DNA of 64,000 nt. It comes from Capsulimonadaceae bacterium. Lineage in GTDB: Bacteria; Armatimonadota; Armatimonadia; Armatimonadales; Capsulimonadaceae. The notes under the pieces were generated by a model. It did not search any database. It was not told the origin of the DNA and saw nothing but the letters and a program-made list of their open reading frames with translations. Positions 45,216-53,897 of this stretch are shown here, piece after piece. How positions within the stretch are numbered: the first letter of the stretch is position 1; each line of letters begins with the position of its first letter. The translations under genes were made by a program, and so were the position numbers. Where the stretch lies: the NCBI GenBank assembly GCA_031292625.1, contig JARLGU010000011.1, positions 214,591 through 278,590 on the forward strand, given 5' to 3'.

Positions 45216-46250
45216 ATGCCGGTCACACAAAGAGAAATAGCGAAACGCCTGAACCTCTCGCAGAGCACGGTTGCAAAGGTTCTCAAGGACAGCCCCGGCG
45301 TATGGGTCTCCGCGGAAAACCGCGAAAGGATTCTTTGCGCGGCGCGTGACCTGAACTACCATCCCAACGGGCGTTTCGGCCGCTACGGCGCGGTGACGTG
45401 CGCTTATCTGACACCGACGAGCCCCCACGTTCGGAATGCATTCAGTATCGCGATCGATGTGCTGGCCGCACGATTGGGCGAACTCGGCTATGAGTTGAAG
45501 GTTAAGATATTCCCAAATCAGAAAGACCTACTCGATGCCCTGACACGCCTGGAGGCAAAGAAAGATTCCGCCGCGTGCGTTCTCTGGGGCCACGAGGCGG
45601 CGATCGAAGAGCAAGGCATACTCCTCGAGCGCCTTGGCATCCCATTTGTCGCCAAAGGACACTTCGAGATCAGCCACCCGGCATGGCCGCAAGTCGACTT
45701 CGATCACAATGAGATGGCCTCGCGCGTTGTCACGACCCTCGTCGAACTGGGACATCGCAGGATCGCTTATCTCGGACAGTTTGACTCGGCCCGATATACC
45801 GGCATCCTTCTGAATGGCTACGAAGACGCAATGCAATCTCGCGGGCTTCCTGTACCGGCTCACTTTATCGCAATTGGCGACGGTTCCCTGGAACACGGCG
45901 CACGCGCGATGGAAGAGTGGCTTGCGCTTCCCGAGAATGAGCAGCCGACGGCGATCGTAATGGGCAGCGGCACAGCTCCCTGGCACGGCATCGAAAAGGC
46001 ATTGCTCAAGCAGGGCCGAAGATTGGGAAATAAACCATCCGATATTGCGATCATTGGCACCAGTTTTAACGATCTCCTTCTTTCGGTCGGTCATGGCATG
46101 ACGTTCAAAAGCATTATGCTGGACGAACTCACCGTCGCCCTTGTAGAGCGGCTTCTAGCGCCTCTGCTTCAAGGCGAATCTATCAAGGATCCGATCGTGC
46201 GCTTACGGCCGGAACTGGTGCCGGCTCCAAGTTTGGAATTGCCGGTGTGA
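45216..46250 (+). CDS. LacI family transcriptional regulator
   Basis: 344 aa. The N-terminal DNA-binding part is TQREIAKRLNLSQSTVAKVL, followed by the hinge region VSAENRERILCAARDLNYHPN. The rest is a periplasmic-binding-protein-like sugar sensor with VDFDHNEMASRVVTTLVELG, GHRRIAYLG near 185 and a dimerisation end with DIAIIGTSFNDLLL. The recognition helix has AKVLKD in place of the common SRVLN. It probably represses the pseudopilin and glycosidase genes that follow on the same strand (91 nt and 1.2 kb downstream). The ligand should be a sugar. Its promoter at 45145 precedes the ATG by about 42 nt. Confidence 0.92.
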   Translation: MPVTQREIAKRLNLSQSTVAKVLKDSPGVWVSAENRERILCAARDLNYHPNGRFGRYGAVTCAYLTPTSPHVRNAFSIAIDVLAARLGELGYELKVKIFPNQKDLLDALTRLEAKKDSAACVLWGHEAAIEEQGILLERLGIPFVAKGHFEISHPAWPQVDFDHNEMASRVVTTLVELGHRRIAYLGQFDSARYTGILLNGYEDAMQSRGLPVPAHFIAIGDGSLEHGARAMEEWLALPENEQPTAIVMGSGTAPWHGIEKALLKQGRRLGNKPSDIAIIGTSFNDLLLSVGHGMTFKSIMLDELTVALVERLLAPLLQGESIKDPIVRLRPELVPAPSLELPV

Positions 46251-46251
46251 C

Positions 46252-46269
46252 GTAAAGTTCGCACTTTAC
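46252..46269 (+). promoter_or_regulatory. Hairpin between LacI regulator and pseudopilin
   Basis: GTAAAGT and ACTTTAC form a perfect 7-bp stem around TCGC, two nt after the LacI stop. It may be a weak terminator or an operator. Confidence 0.4.
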
Positions 46270-46341
46270 TCTTGATGATTATGTACGATGCGTTTCAATG
46301 GACAACGGCAATACCGCCATTGGATGCAGGGAGACAGAGCG

Positions 46342-47214
46342 ATGAAGCCAGCAACTCGAGCAGCGTTTACTTTAATAGAGCTATTAATTGTTATCGCCAT
46401 CATTGCTATATTGGCAGCAATATTATTTCCCGTATTTGCGACAGCCCGGGAGAAAGCGCGTCAAAGCAGTTGCGCGTCCAATCTCAAGCAAATCTCGCTG
46501 GGCATGATCCAGTACACGCAAGATTACGACGAGTTCTTTCCGTGGACCGTAACGCTTTCCGAGTACGGACCTGGATGGGCAGGACACATCTACCCATACG
46601 TTAAGAGCACATCGGTATTCACGTGTCCCGATGATACAACACAGCCGGGCCCGAACATCAACGGCAACCAAATGTACATCGACTCATACGCCATCAACCA
46701 AAACATTGACGAATCTTGGGATGGCACGACGTCACAGAGCGGGCCCATCCAATTGAGCGCGCTCACCGCGCCCGCCGTCACGATTCTCTTCGCGGAGGTT
46801 CAGGGTTGCGAAGCAGCCCTCACGAATCCGCTTGAGTTTGGCAACACTACCACCAACCCGTTGTCGGCGGCGGGAAACGGATGGCACTTGAGATGCGGAG
46901 GGCAGCCGAGCGGGTTCGGGCCTAACGGAGTCGCATGCGGCTATGTCACCGGCTATTGGGGCGGATGTCCAATAGCCGACGCGAGCGCCAATATGATCAA
47001 CAACGTCGGCATCCATTCAGCGGGCTCGAACTACGGATTCGCGGACGGACATGTTAAGTGGCTGGTCTCAAGCAAAATATCCGCCGGCAATTCTTTTGCA
47101 CCGAACACGTCTCCGTACGCCAACCAGTACTGCAACACGGACGGCAACGGCCTTGCCGCCGGCACGTCCGCTCTTGCGGCAGCAGGCTTCAGCGCAACGT
47201 TCAACCCGCACTAA
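46342..47214 (+). CDS. Type II pseudopilin-like protein, H-x9-DG family (LacI locus)
   Basis: 290 aa. The leader MKPATRAA has Ala at -1 (A8|F9) instead of Gly in front of F-T-L-I-E, an unusual but sometimes accepted peptidase site. The helix ends [13 protein letters not shown]. Then come [24 protein letters not shown] near residue 97 and H225-x9-DG with HVKWL. The start at 46342 is set by GCAGGGAGACAG upstream; the frame opens earlier at 46288. It lies between a LacI regulator and a secreted glycosidase on the same strand, which suggests a role in sugar capture at the surface. Function is unproven. Confidence 0.9.
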   Translation: MKPATRAAFTLIELLIVIAIIAILAAILFPVFATAREKARQSSCASNLKQISLGMIQYTQDYDEFFPWTVTLSEYGPGWAGHIYPYVKSTSVFTCPDDTTQPGPNINGNQMYIDSYAINQNIDESWDGTTSQSGPIQLSALTAPAVTILFAEVQGCEAALTNPLEFGNTTTNPLSAAGNGWHLRCGGQPSGFGPNGVACGYVTGYWGGCPIADASANMINNVGIHSAGSNYGFADGHVKWLVSSKISAGNSFAPNTSPYANQYCNTDGNGLAAGTSALAAAGFSATFNPH

Positions 47215-47478
47215 CTCGGCTTCGCCTCGGCGCGCTTCGCGCGTAACCCACCTTTCCGCCGAGGACGGCAGGCCCCTTCCTCTCCTTCGACAGGCTCAGG
47301 ACTCCGAGCGAGGCCGAGGAGCCGAAACGGGAGGAGAAAGAAGAGCGTGGGCCAATACTTGCCTCTTTGTCTCTCCGTTTCGGCGAGAAGGGGTCACCAT
47401 CGTGGGGTAGAGGGGATCTCTACTGGCGAGGCAACGCGCAACAATACACAAGGTCAATTTCGAGCGAAAGTCCAGAGT

Positions 47479-48933
47479 ATGAATAATACAAAATCCAGCG
47501 CCGCAAAATGGCTGGTTGCCGCCATGACACTTGTCTCTTCGCTAAACCTCTGCATAGCCCGCGCGGACGACGCCGCTTCCTACACGGCGCCGATTGTCCG
47601 CAACGACAGGATGGGAACGGGAACTCACTTCGCGTTTGGAGCGAACTACGAGGCCATATTGCCTGTCGTCGCGAGCAGCGGAATTGGCTGGATACGCGAT
47701 GATCTCCACTGGCATACGGTCGAGAAGACGCAGGGAGTCTATGAGATACCGGAGCGCACGCGTCTTTGGATCAAGGCCGTTCATGCCAGCGGCTTGAAGC
47801 TGGACCTCATTCTCAACGGCGGCAATGACCTCTACGCCGACCATTATGATGTGGCCGCTTACTCCCGATTTGCCGCGGAGATGGCCCGCCAACTCGGCTC
47901 GGACGTCGATTGCTTTGAGATCTTGAATGAACCATCCAACTTTGGATACAGAAAGGCCTACGGAGGAATCTGGAACGGTTTGGAGAATGACGGCACGATT
48001 TCGCCATGGGTAGGCAGTTATGTGAAGCTGCTCAATAGCGCCGCCGAGGCAATTAAGGCCGTGCGGCCCAACATAAAGGTCATCGGCCTGGGATCGGTAA
48101 CGCCGGTGAATATCCGGCAGATTGCCATGGGCATCTCGCCTGCGGTCGACGGCATCGTCGATCACCCTTATTCGTATAGCAGCGTTCCCGAAATCCTCCC
48201 GTTCGCGTCATCGCCAGCCATGATAGAGCGCGACGGCATCGCGGTGCTCGACGAAAAAGGATCCTTCGCGTCGATGATCTCAGCCTATCGCAGCGCGGCG
48301 CAACGGTCGAACGGCCCGAAAGAGATCTGGCTGACCGAGTTTGGATATTCTACTTACCAACCTGAAAAACACGGGTTATTCGCGGGCTTTACCAGAGACG
48401 CTCAGGCGAAGTATATCCAACGAAGGTTCGTTCAGGCCCTTGCCCTTGGCGTAAATGTAACGTTTCAATATGACTTTGTGGACGATGGAGTCAATCCACA
48501 CGAATGCGAACAGAATTTTGGGCTCATCGATCGCCAACTTCGACCAAAACCGGCATTCGATGCCGTCAAGCGTGTCGCGCAAGCGACCGCAGGTCTCACG
48601 CCTTGCTCGCTGAAAGGCTATACGATCACTCTCATCGGCGACGACAGCTCATCTCGGGACACGCTCCAGATTTACGGGTTCACGGACTCCGCGCGTCACC
48701 TCGTGTTCGCGATCTGGTCCTCCCGGTCCGCGAGCGACGACGCCGATCCGCCCTTCTCCACGGTGAAAATCCAGGGAGTGTATCACCTGAAACACTTAAC
48801 CGCCCTCGATCTATACACAGGGAAATCGACAAGCGTGCCTTTCAGTCGCGCGGGAGTTGACGGGGTCCGGTTAGATCGGTTCGCGATTCAGGATCATCCG
48901 GTCCTTCTCTCAACCGACCTCGTTGTCAAATGA
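47479..48933 (+). CDS. Secreted glycoside hydrolase, clan A (GH39- or GH5-like)
   Basis: 484 aa. A signal peptide covers about 1-30 (KWLVAAMTLVSSLNLCIARA). The TIM-barrel domain has RDDLHWHTVEKTQGVYE near the start, the acid/base E151 in FEILNEPSN, and the nucleophile E287 in EIWLTEFGYS, the two-Glu arrangement of clan GH-A. The exact family and substrate (a xyloside, mannoside or glucan) are not decidable by eye. A C-terminal beta-domain (from about 400) follows. The ATG at 47479 is preferred because it gives a signal peptide; the frame opens at 47347. It follows the pseudopilin gene on the same strand and is probably controlled by the LacI regulator. Confidence 0.8.
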   Translation: MNNTKSSAAKWLVAAMTLVSSLNLCIARADDAASYTAPIVRNDRMGTGTHFAFGANYEAILPVVASSGIGWIRDDLHWHTVEKTQGVYEIPERTRLWIKAVHASGLKLDLILNGGNDLYADHYDVAAYSRFAAEMARQLGSDVDCFEILNEPSNFGYRKAYGGIWNGLENDGTISPWVGSYVKLLNSAAEAIKAVRPNIKVIGLGSVTPVNIRQIAMGISPAVDGIVDHPYSYSSVPEILPFASSPAMIERDGIAVLDEKGSFASMISAYRSAAQRSNGPKEIWLTEFGYSTYQPEKHGLFAGFTRDAQAKYIQRRFVQALALGVNVTFQYDFVDDGVNPHECEQNFGLIDRQLRPKPAFDAVKRVAQATAGLTPCSLKGYTITLIGDDSSSRDTLQIYGFTDSARHLVFAIWSSRSASDDADPPFSTVKIQGVYHLKHLTALDLYTGKSTSVPFSRAGVDGVRLDRFAIQDHPVLLSTDLVVK

Positions 48934-48969
48934 GGAGTCCGATTAGCGAGCGTACTCGCCCTGTCGACC

Positions 48970-49830
48970 TCAATCCGCCCAACCGCGCACAACGGCATCA
49001 GCGACGCGCGCGACGCGGACCATCTGCGCAACATCGTGCACGCGGACAATATCCGCGCCGCCAGCGATGCTCAGCGCCACAACGGCCGCCGTTCCTTCGA
49101 CGCGCTGATCGGCCGGTACACCGCCAAGGGCCTTGCCGATGAACGCCTTCCGCGATGGCGCTGAAAGGATCGGCAAGCCGAAATCCGTTAGCTCGCGCAA
49201 GCGGCGGACGATCTCGAAATTATGCGCCGCCGTCTTTCCGAACCCAAGGCCCGGATCCAGGATCAACTGCTCCCGCGCAATGCCATTTGCAAGCGCAAAT
49301 TCGATCCGGCTCACGAAAAATGCGTGGATATCCGCGATCACATCGGCGTAGACCGGGTTCGCCGGAATATTGCGCGGCGTTCCCAGTATGTGCATCAACA
49401 CATACCCTGCCCCGCTTTGCGCAACAACCCCAGCCATTTCGGGATCGTAGACAAGCCCCGAAACGTCGTTGACGATCGACGCTCCGGCATCGACCGCGGC
49501 TTTCGCCACGACGGCTTTATACGTGTCGACGGAGATTATGGCGTCTGGGCGTTTGGCGTGAACGGCTTCGATCACCGGGGCGACGCGACGGAGTTCCTCA
49601 CGCGCATCGAGCGGAGCGTTATCCCCGAATGTCGCCGGGCGCGTGCTTTCGCCGCCGACGTCGAGAATATCTGCCCCTTGGTCGAGCATCTCGAATGCGC
49701 GCGCAACCGCGATAGCCGGATTGAAATAGGTCCCGCCGTCCGAAAAGGAGTCAGGGGTAACATTGAGGACGCCCATGATGAGCGTTCGCCGCCCAAGGCC
49801 ACGATCAGCGAGAAGCCGCATACAGCTCAA
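48970..49830 (-). CDS. folP: Dihydropteroate synthase
   Basis: 286 aa; joins pterin pyrophosphate and p-aminobenzoate in folate synthesis. The two family signatures are present: IMGVLNVTPDSFSDGGTY near 18 and ADILDVGGESTRP near 53; also SIVNDVSG near 130, DPGLGFGKTAAHN near 190 and APSRKAFIG near 225. The TTG at 49830 gives a TTGA overlap with the stop of the upstream TPR gene, suggesting translational coupling; ATG at 49821 is an alternative. folK, folE and pabA/B are not adjacent. Its last 36 nt are duplicated at 44873-44908. Confidence 0.96.
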   Translation of the reverse strand: MSCMRLLADRGLGRRTLIMGVLNVTPDSFSDGGTYFNPAIAVARAFEMLDQGADILDVGGESTRPATFGDNAPLDAREELRRVAPVIEAVHAKRPDAIISVDTYKAVVAKAAVDAGASIVNDVSGLVYDPEMAGVVAQSGAGYVLMHILGTPRNIPANPVYADVIADIHAFFVSRIEFALANGIAREQLILDPGLGFGKTAAHNFEIVRRLRELTDFGLPILSAPSRKAFIGKALGGVPADQRVEGTAAVVALSIAGGADIVRVHDVAQMVRVARVADAVVRGWAD

Positions 49831-50657
49831 TTGTAACGTGGCATTCGGCTAGAAACGACCCGGCTTTGCGGCTGCGGGAACTCTGGATCGTGGTTCTCCA
49901 TCTGCTCCGCCGTCACCTGTGCAACGAACGCGCTCGCCCCTGGGCTGAGGTAGTAGCCTCGTTCCTTTGCGGCCTCGTCGGCGTCCCGCAAAAGGTGAAG
50001 CATGAAAAGACGATCTTCCCCGACAAGCATAAGGATCTGGCGAATCTGATGCTGATCGAGCGCCTCGATAGCCGATTCCGCCTCGCTTTGCTCGATCGAG
50101 CCCTCGGAGGCCATCTCCGCGGCGCGCGTAAACTCGTGAAGCGCATGCCGCCAGTCGCCGCGATGTTGGAACAAAATGCCGCGCTTATAGTGGCCGAGGG
50201 GATCGGACGGCACCAGACGCACGACTTCGTTCATCGTTTCCAGCGCCTTGTTAATCAAGCCCTTCTGGAAATAAGCGGTACTGAGAACATCGCGCGCGGC
50301 CAGACTATGCGGGATCAACCGCAAGAGAGCCTTGCTTTCCGCGATCGCATCATCGTAGCGCGCCGCATCAAGATACAACTCGGCGAGCGCCTCATGTGGG
50401 TCCGGCGTGTGCGGAGCGACGCCGCTTGCGCGCCGGAACGCGACCACGGCATCCTCGAACTCGCAAACCGCGCGATGCATAAAACCAAGCTGCATCAAAG
50501 TGTCGAAGTCGTCAGGCTTTAGGTCCGCGAGCGCTTGTTGATACCCGAGCGCCTCGGCAACACGCCCAGCCTCCGCAAGGTATCTGGCCTTGCGACGCAA
50601 CCGGCGCACTTGAACCGTAGCAGGCGCGACACTCGATGTTGGCTGTTTATATTGCAT
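49827..50657 (-). CDS. TPR repeat protein upstream of folP
   Basis: 276 aa. After a basic N-terminal stretch (VQVRRLRRKARYLAEAG), at least five TPR-like helix pairs run from about residue 15 to 200 (ALGYQQALADLKPDDFDTLM; GLINKALETMNEVVRLVPSD; KRGILFQHRGDWRHALHEFT). The C-terminal ~60 residues are of a different type (LLRDADEAAKERGYYLSP). It should be a cytosolic scaffold or chaperone-like protein with unknown partners. The start at 50657 has GGGAG about 11 nt upstream; the frame extends to 50789 without support. Its stop overlaps the folP TTG start by 4 nt, so the two form an operon. Confidence 0.75.
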   Translation of the reverse strand: MQYKQPTSSVAPATVQVRRLRRKARYLAEAGRVAEALGYQQALADLKPDDFDTLMQLGFMHRAVCEFEDAVVAFRRASGVAPHTPDPHEALAELYLDAARYDDAIAESKALLRLIPHSLAARDVLSTAYFQKGLINKALETMNEVVRLVPSDPLGHYKRGILFQHRGDWRHALHEFTRAAEMASEGSIEQSEAESAIEALDQHQIRQILMLVGEDRLFMLHLLRDADEAAKERGYYLSPGASAFVAQVTAEQMENHDPEFPQPQSRVVSSRMPRYN

Positions 50658-51008
50658 CAAAACGCGGCTCCCATTCACAACAGAAGTCTCACTATCAACA
50701 TACCTTACGATGATGCCGATCCGAGACGAATTCACGAAAACTGGTAAATTTAGGGATAGTGACATTCGCGAAATACCCCAAAATACCACGTCCTATTGAC
50801 AGGGTCGATAACCGCCCTTCCGTCACGGCCCGAATGGGATAATCAACATACGCCCACGCCGGAATTGGATGGCGTCATGCGTTCCCGCCCGTTGAGTCAT
50901 TCGGCGCGCAACCGGGCTAGGACGCCCGTTGCATGCACGGGTTAAATTGACGGCATGTATTTCCTATGGAGAATAATTATTATATAAAACTTCAGGTATA
51001 ACGCACTT

Positions 51009-53843
51009 GTGGAAGCGCATACATCAGAAGACATGGCCGCGATCGGGCGCGATATTCGTGTCCTCGCGGATGCCCTTGGGGTTGTCGTTCGCGAACGTTC
51101 CGGGAAGGCGGTGTTCGAGCGAGTGGAGGAATTGCGTCGCCTCGCCAAAACGCGCCGCGCAATTGGAAGCGAGATCGACGGCGAGGATATTGTTAGCTTC
51201 GACGCCCAGCGGTCCGAGCCGCGCATGGAAGAAATCGTCGCCGCCATGGAGTACGCCGGGATCGTTCCGGTGCTCAAGGCGTTTACGACCTACTTCCAGC
51301 TCGTTAACCTGGCGGAACTTAAACAGATCGTAAGGGCCAATCGCCGCCGCGACGTTGCAAGCACGCAGGCCATACGTCCGGAGTCCGTACGCGATGCCAT
51401 TCGCCGCCTAAAGGAAGATCTCGATTTACCGGCGGAAGATGTCCGCGAAATTGTCTCGTCGCTCTCGATTTTGCTCGTATTTACCGCGCATCCCACGGAA
51501 GCAAGGCGACGTTCGGTGCAGCAGAAGCTCCGCCGCCTTTCGGGATGGCTGGCGCGCCTCGACGAGCCGCTCCTTGCGCCGTCGGCAATGGATGCCCTCC
51601 GCGCCGATATTGCGGCGGAAATCGAGACGCTCTGGGAGACGGACGAGGTGCGGTCGACGCGCCTAACCGTCATCGATGAAGCCCGAAACGTTCTCGAATA
51701 CTTTCAGCACACTCTCTGCGATGTCGCGCCGAGGCTCTATCAGGATCTCGATGCCGCACTCGCCCACTACTACCCCGGCGCAAGCTTCGATAATCCCGCG
51801 TTTCTGCAGTTTGGTTCCTGGGTCGGCGGCGACCGCGATGGAAACCCGACGGTCACGCTGGATCATACAAGCGAGATCCTTGAGCTGCAGCGCCGGATCG
51901 CACTCCAGCAACTCTCGGTGCGAGTGGACGACTTGCGGGATCGCCTCAGCGAATCAACGAGCTACGTCGAACCGCCAAAATCGTTGATCGATTCGCTTTG
52001 GCGCGACGCAATGGCGTTTCCCGACGTTGCGAACCGCGTCCAAATACGCCGCGCTCTCGAACCGTTCCGGCAGAAAGCCTACTTCATGTACGAAAGGCTG
52101 CGCCGGACGATTGATGGCAAGGAACAGAATATCTATGAATCGCGAGATCAACTCCTTGACGACCTGCATCTCATTTACGAAAATCTGATCGCCTGCGGCA
52201 GCAAGCGTGCAGCCGATCGCATTATTCGCCCTTTGCTCGCAAGGACGCGCATGTTTGGCTTTCACCTGGCTCATCTGGACATCCGCGAGCACAAGTCACG
52301 CTACATGAAAACGCTTGACGAATTACTTGTCGCCGCCGGGCTGCCGGTCGCGTCGGGGCTGCCGGAACAGGAGCGGCTGGCGCTCTTGGAGCGTGAAATC
52401 GTCAACCCGCGTCCCCTCGTACGCGCCAATGCCCCGCTCACCCCGGAGACGGCGGCGACGCTTGGCCTTTTCCGGCTTGTCGCCGAGCAGCGCGGACGAT
52501 ACGGCGACGAAGCGTTTGGCACGTTCATCATGTCGATGGCGCAGGGAACCGGCGATGTTCTCACAATGCTGCTGCTCGCAAAGGAAGCCGGCCTCTTTGC
52601 AGCCGGGGAAACGCCAGTCTCCCACGTTAGCCTCGTCCCGCTTTTCGAAACCATCGAAGACCTTGAAAACGCCCCGGAAGTGCTCGACGCGCTACTCACG
52701 AATTCCGTGTATCGCCAGCAGGTCGCGGCTCGCGGCGGCCAACAAGAGGTCATGGTCGGATACTCCGACAGCACCAAGGACGGCGGCTACTTCACGGCAA
52801 ACTGGAAGTTGTATGAGGCACAAAAGAAACTGGCCGAGGTTGCGTCAACGCACGGAATTCAACTGAGGCTTTTTCATGGCCGCGGCGGCGCGATCGGACG
52901 CGGCGGCGGACCGGCAAACAAGGCGATCCTCGCGCAACCAAGCGGAACCATTCGGGGGCGCATCAAGATCACCGAGCAGGGCGAGGTGATTGCCGCGCGC
53001 TATTTCGATCAGGATGTGGCTTACAGAAACCTCGAACAGATCGTCCATGCCGTCATCGTCGCGACAGCTCCCAGTTCCGGCCGGGCAGAGGAACGCCTTG
53101 GAGAATGGGAAGCTCTCGCCCGGCGCATGTCCGATGTGTCCTTCGAGAAGTATCGAGGGTTGGTATATGGCGATCCGGGATTCCTGACGTTCTTTACGGA
53201 GGCAACGCCGATCGGCGAGCTTTCCCAGCTCAATATCGGTTCACGCCCGCCGAGGCGAACGGCGTCAGACAAGATTTCCGACCTTCGCGCAATCCCATGG
53301 GTGTTTTCGTGGATGCAGTGCCGCATCGTACTTCCTGGCTGGTACGGTCTGGGCACGGCGCTCGAAGATTACGCCAAGTCGGGAGCCGACGCCCTTGGCC
53401 GGCTGCGAGATATGTACGAATGCTGGTCGTTCTTCGAGACTGTAATCGACAATGCACAAATGTCGCTTGCCAAGGCGGACATGGACATCGCCTCCCGGTA
53501 TGCCTCGCTCGTTAACGATCGGGCCATCGCGAACCGTATTTTCGGCGAGATACGGAAGGAGTTCGATAAGACGCTGTCCATGCTGCTTGCGATTACCAGA
53601 CAAGATTCTTTGCTCTCGTCCAACCCGGTGCTGCAGCGTTCGATCGCGCTTCGCAATCCGTATGTCGACCCCATTTCGTTCTTACAGGTCGAGCTTCTAA
53701 GAAGGCTGCGTGCGCTCCCATCCGAAAGCGATGCGGTGGGAGGGGTCTGGCAGGAACTGCACGAAGCGCAGAGACGGGACCTGCGCGACGCAGTCCTTCT
53801 CTCCGTTAACGGCATCGCGGCCGGCTTGAAGAACACGGGGTAG
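51009..53843 (+). CDS. ppc: Phosphoenolpyruvate carboxylase
   Basis: 944 aa. Adds bicarbonate to PEP to make oxaloacetate, replenishing the TCA cycle. Catalytic H161 lies in FTAHPTEARRR. The Lys-bearing motif VMVGYSDSTKDGGYFTANW (near 575-600) and the glycine-rich loop FHGRGGAIGRGGGPANKAIL with arginines (near 625-640) are intact. Length matches the bacterial enzyme. The start is GTG 51009 (MEAHTSED), with an alternative ATG at 51033; the ribosome site is weak. TTGACG (50947-50952) with AATAAT about 19 nt further may be the promoter. A bidirectional terminator follows, shared with the chemoreceptor gene on the other strand. Confidence 0.96.
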   Translation: MEAHTSEDMAAIGRDIRVLADALGVVVRERSGKAVFERVEELRRLAKTRRAIGSEIDGEDIVSFDAQRSEPRMEEIVAAMEYAGIVPVLKAFTTYFQLVNLAELKQIVRANRRRDVASTQAIRPESVRDAIRRLKEDLDLPAEDVREIVSSLSILLVFTAHPTEARRRSVQQKLRRLSGWLARLDEPLLAPSAMDALRADIAAEIETLWETDEVRSTRLTVIDEARNVLEYFQHTLCDVAPRLYQDLDAALAHYYPGASFDNPAFLQFGSWVGGDRDGNPTVTLDHTSEILELQRRIALQQLSVRVDDLRDRLSESTSYVEPPKSLIDSLWRDAMAFPDVANRVQIRRALEPFRQKAYFMYERLRRTIDGKEQNIYESRDQLLDDLHLIYENLIACGSKRAADRIIRPLLARTRMFGFHLAHLDIREHKSRYMKTLDELLVAAGLPVASGLPEQERLALLEREIVNPRPLVRANAPLTPETAATLGLFRLVAEQRGRYGDEAFGTFIMSMAQGTGDVLTMLLLAKEAGLFAAGETPVSHVSLVPLFETIEDLENAPEVLDALLTNSVYRQQVAARGGQQEVMVGYSDSTKDGGYFTANWKLYEAQKKLAEVASTHGIQLRLFHGRGGAIGRGGGPANKAILAQPSGTIRGRIKITEQGEVIAARYFDQDVAYRNLEQIVHAVIVATAPSSGRAEERLGEWEALARRMSDVSFEKYRGLVYGDPGFLTFFTEATPIGELSQLNIGSRPPRRTASDKISDLRAIPWVFSWMQCRIVLPGWYGLGTALEDYAKSGADALGRLRDMYECWSFFETVIDNAQMSLAKADMDIASRYASLVNDRAIANRIFGEIRKEFDKTLSMLLAITRQDSLLSSNPVLQRSIALRNPYVDPISFLQVELLRRLRALPSESDAVGGVWQELHEAQRRDLRDAVLLSVNGIAAGLKNTG

Positions 53844-53859
53844 CCGCTCGAAGCATGCA

Positions 53860-53888
53860 GCTGCCCCCAACGCTCGATTGGGGGCAGC
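53860..53888. terminator. Bidirectional terminator between ppc and a chemoreceptor gene
   Basis: GCTGCCCCCAA pairs perfectly with TTGGGGGCAGC around a 7-nt loop, in the gap between convergent genes. Confidence 0.75.
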
Positions 53889-53897
53889 GCTTTCGAG

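Noticed and set aside
47285..47302. CTTCGACAGGCTCAGGAC, a sequence type seen as a dispersed repeat in many genomes
   Set aside because: Only one occurrence was found in the window, so a repeat cannot be claimed here.
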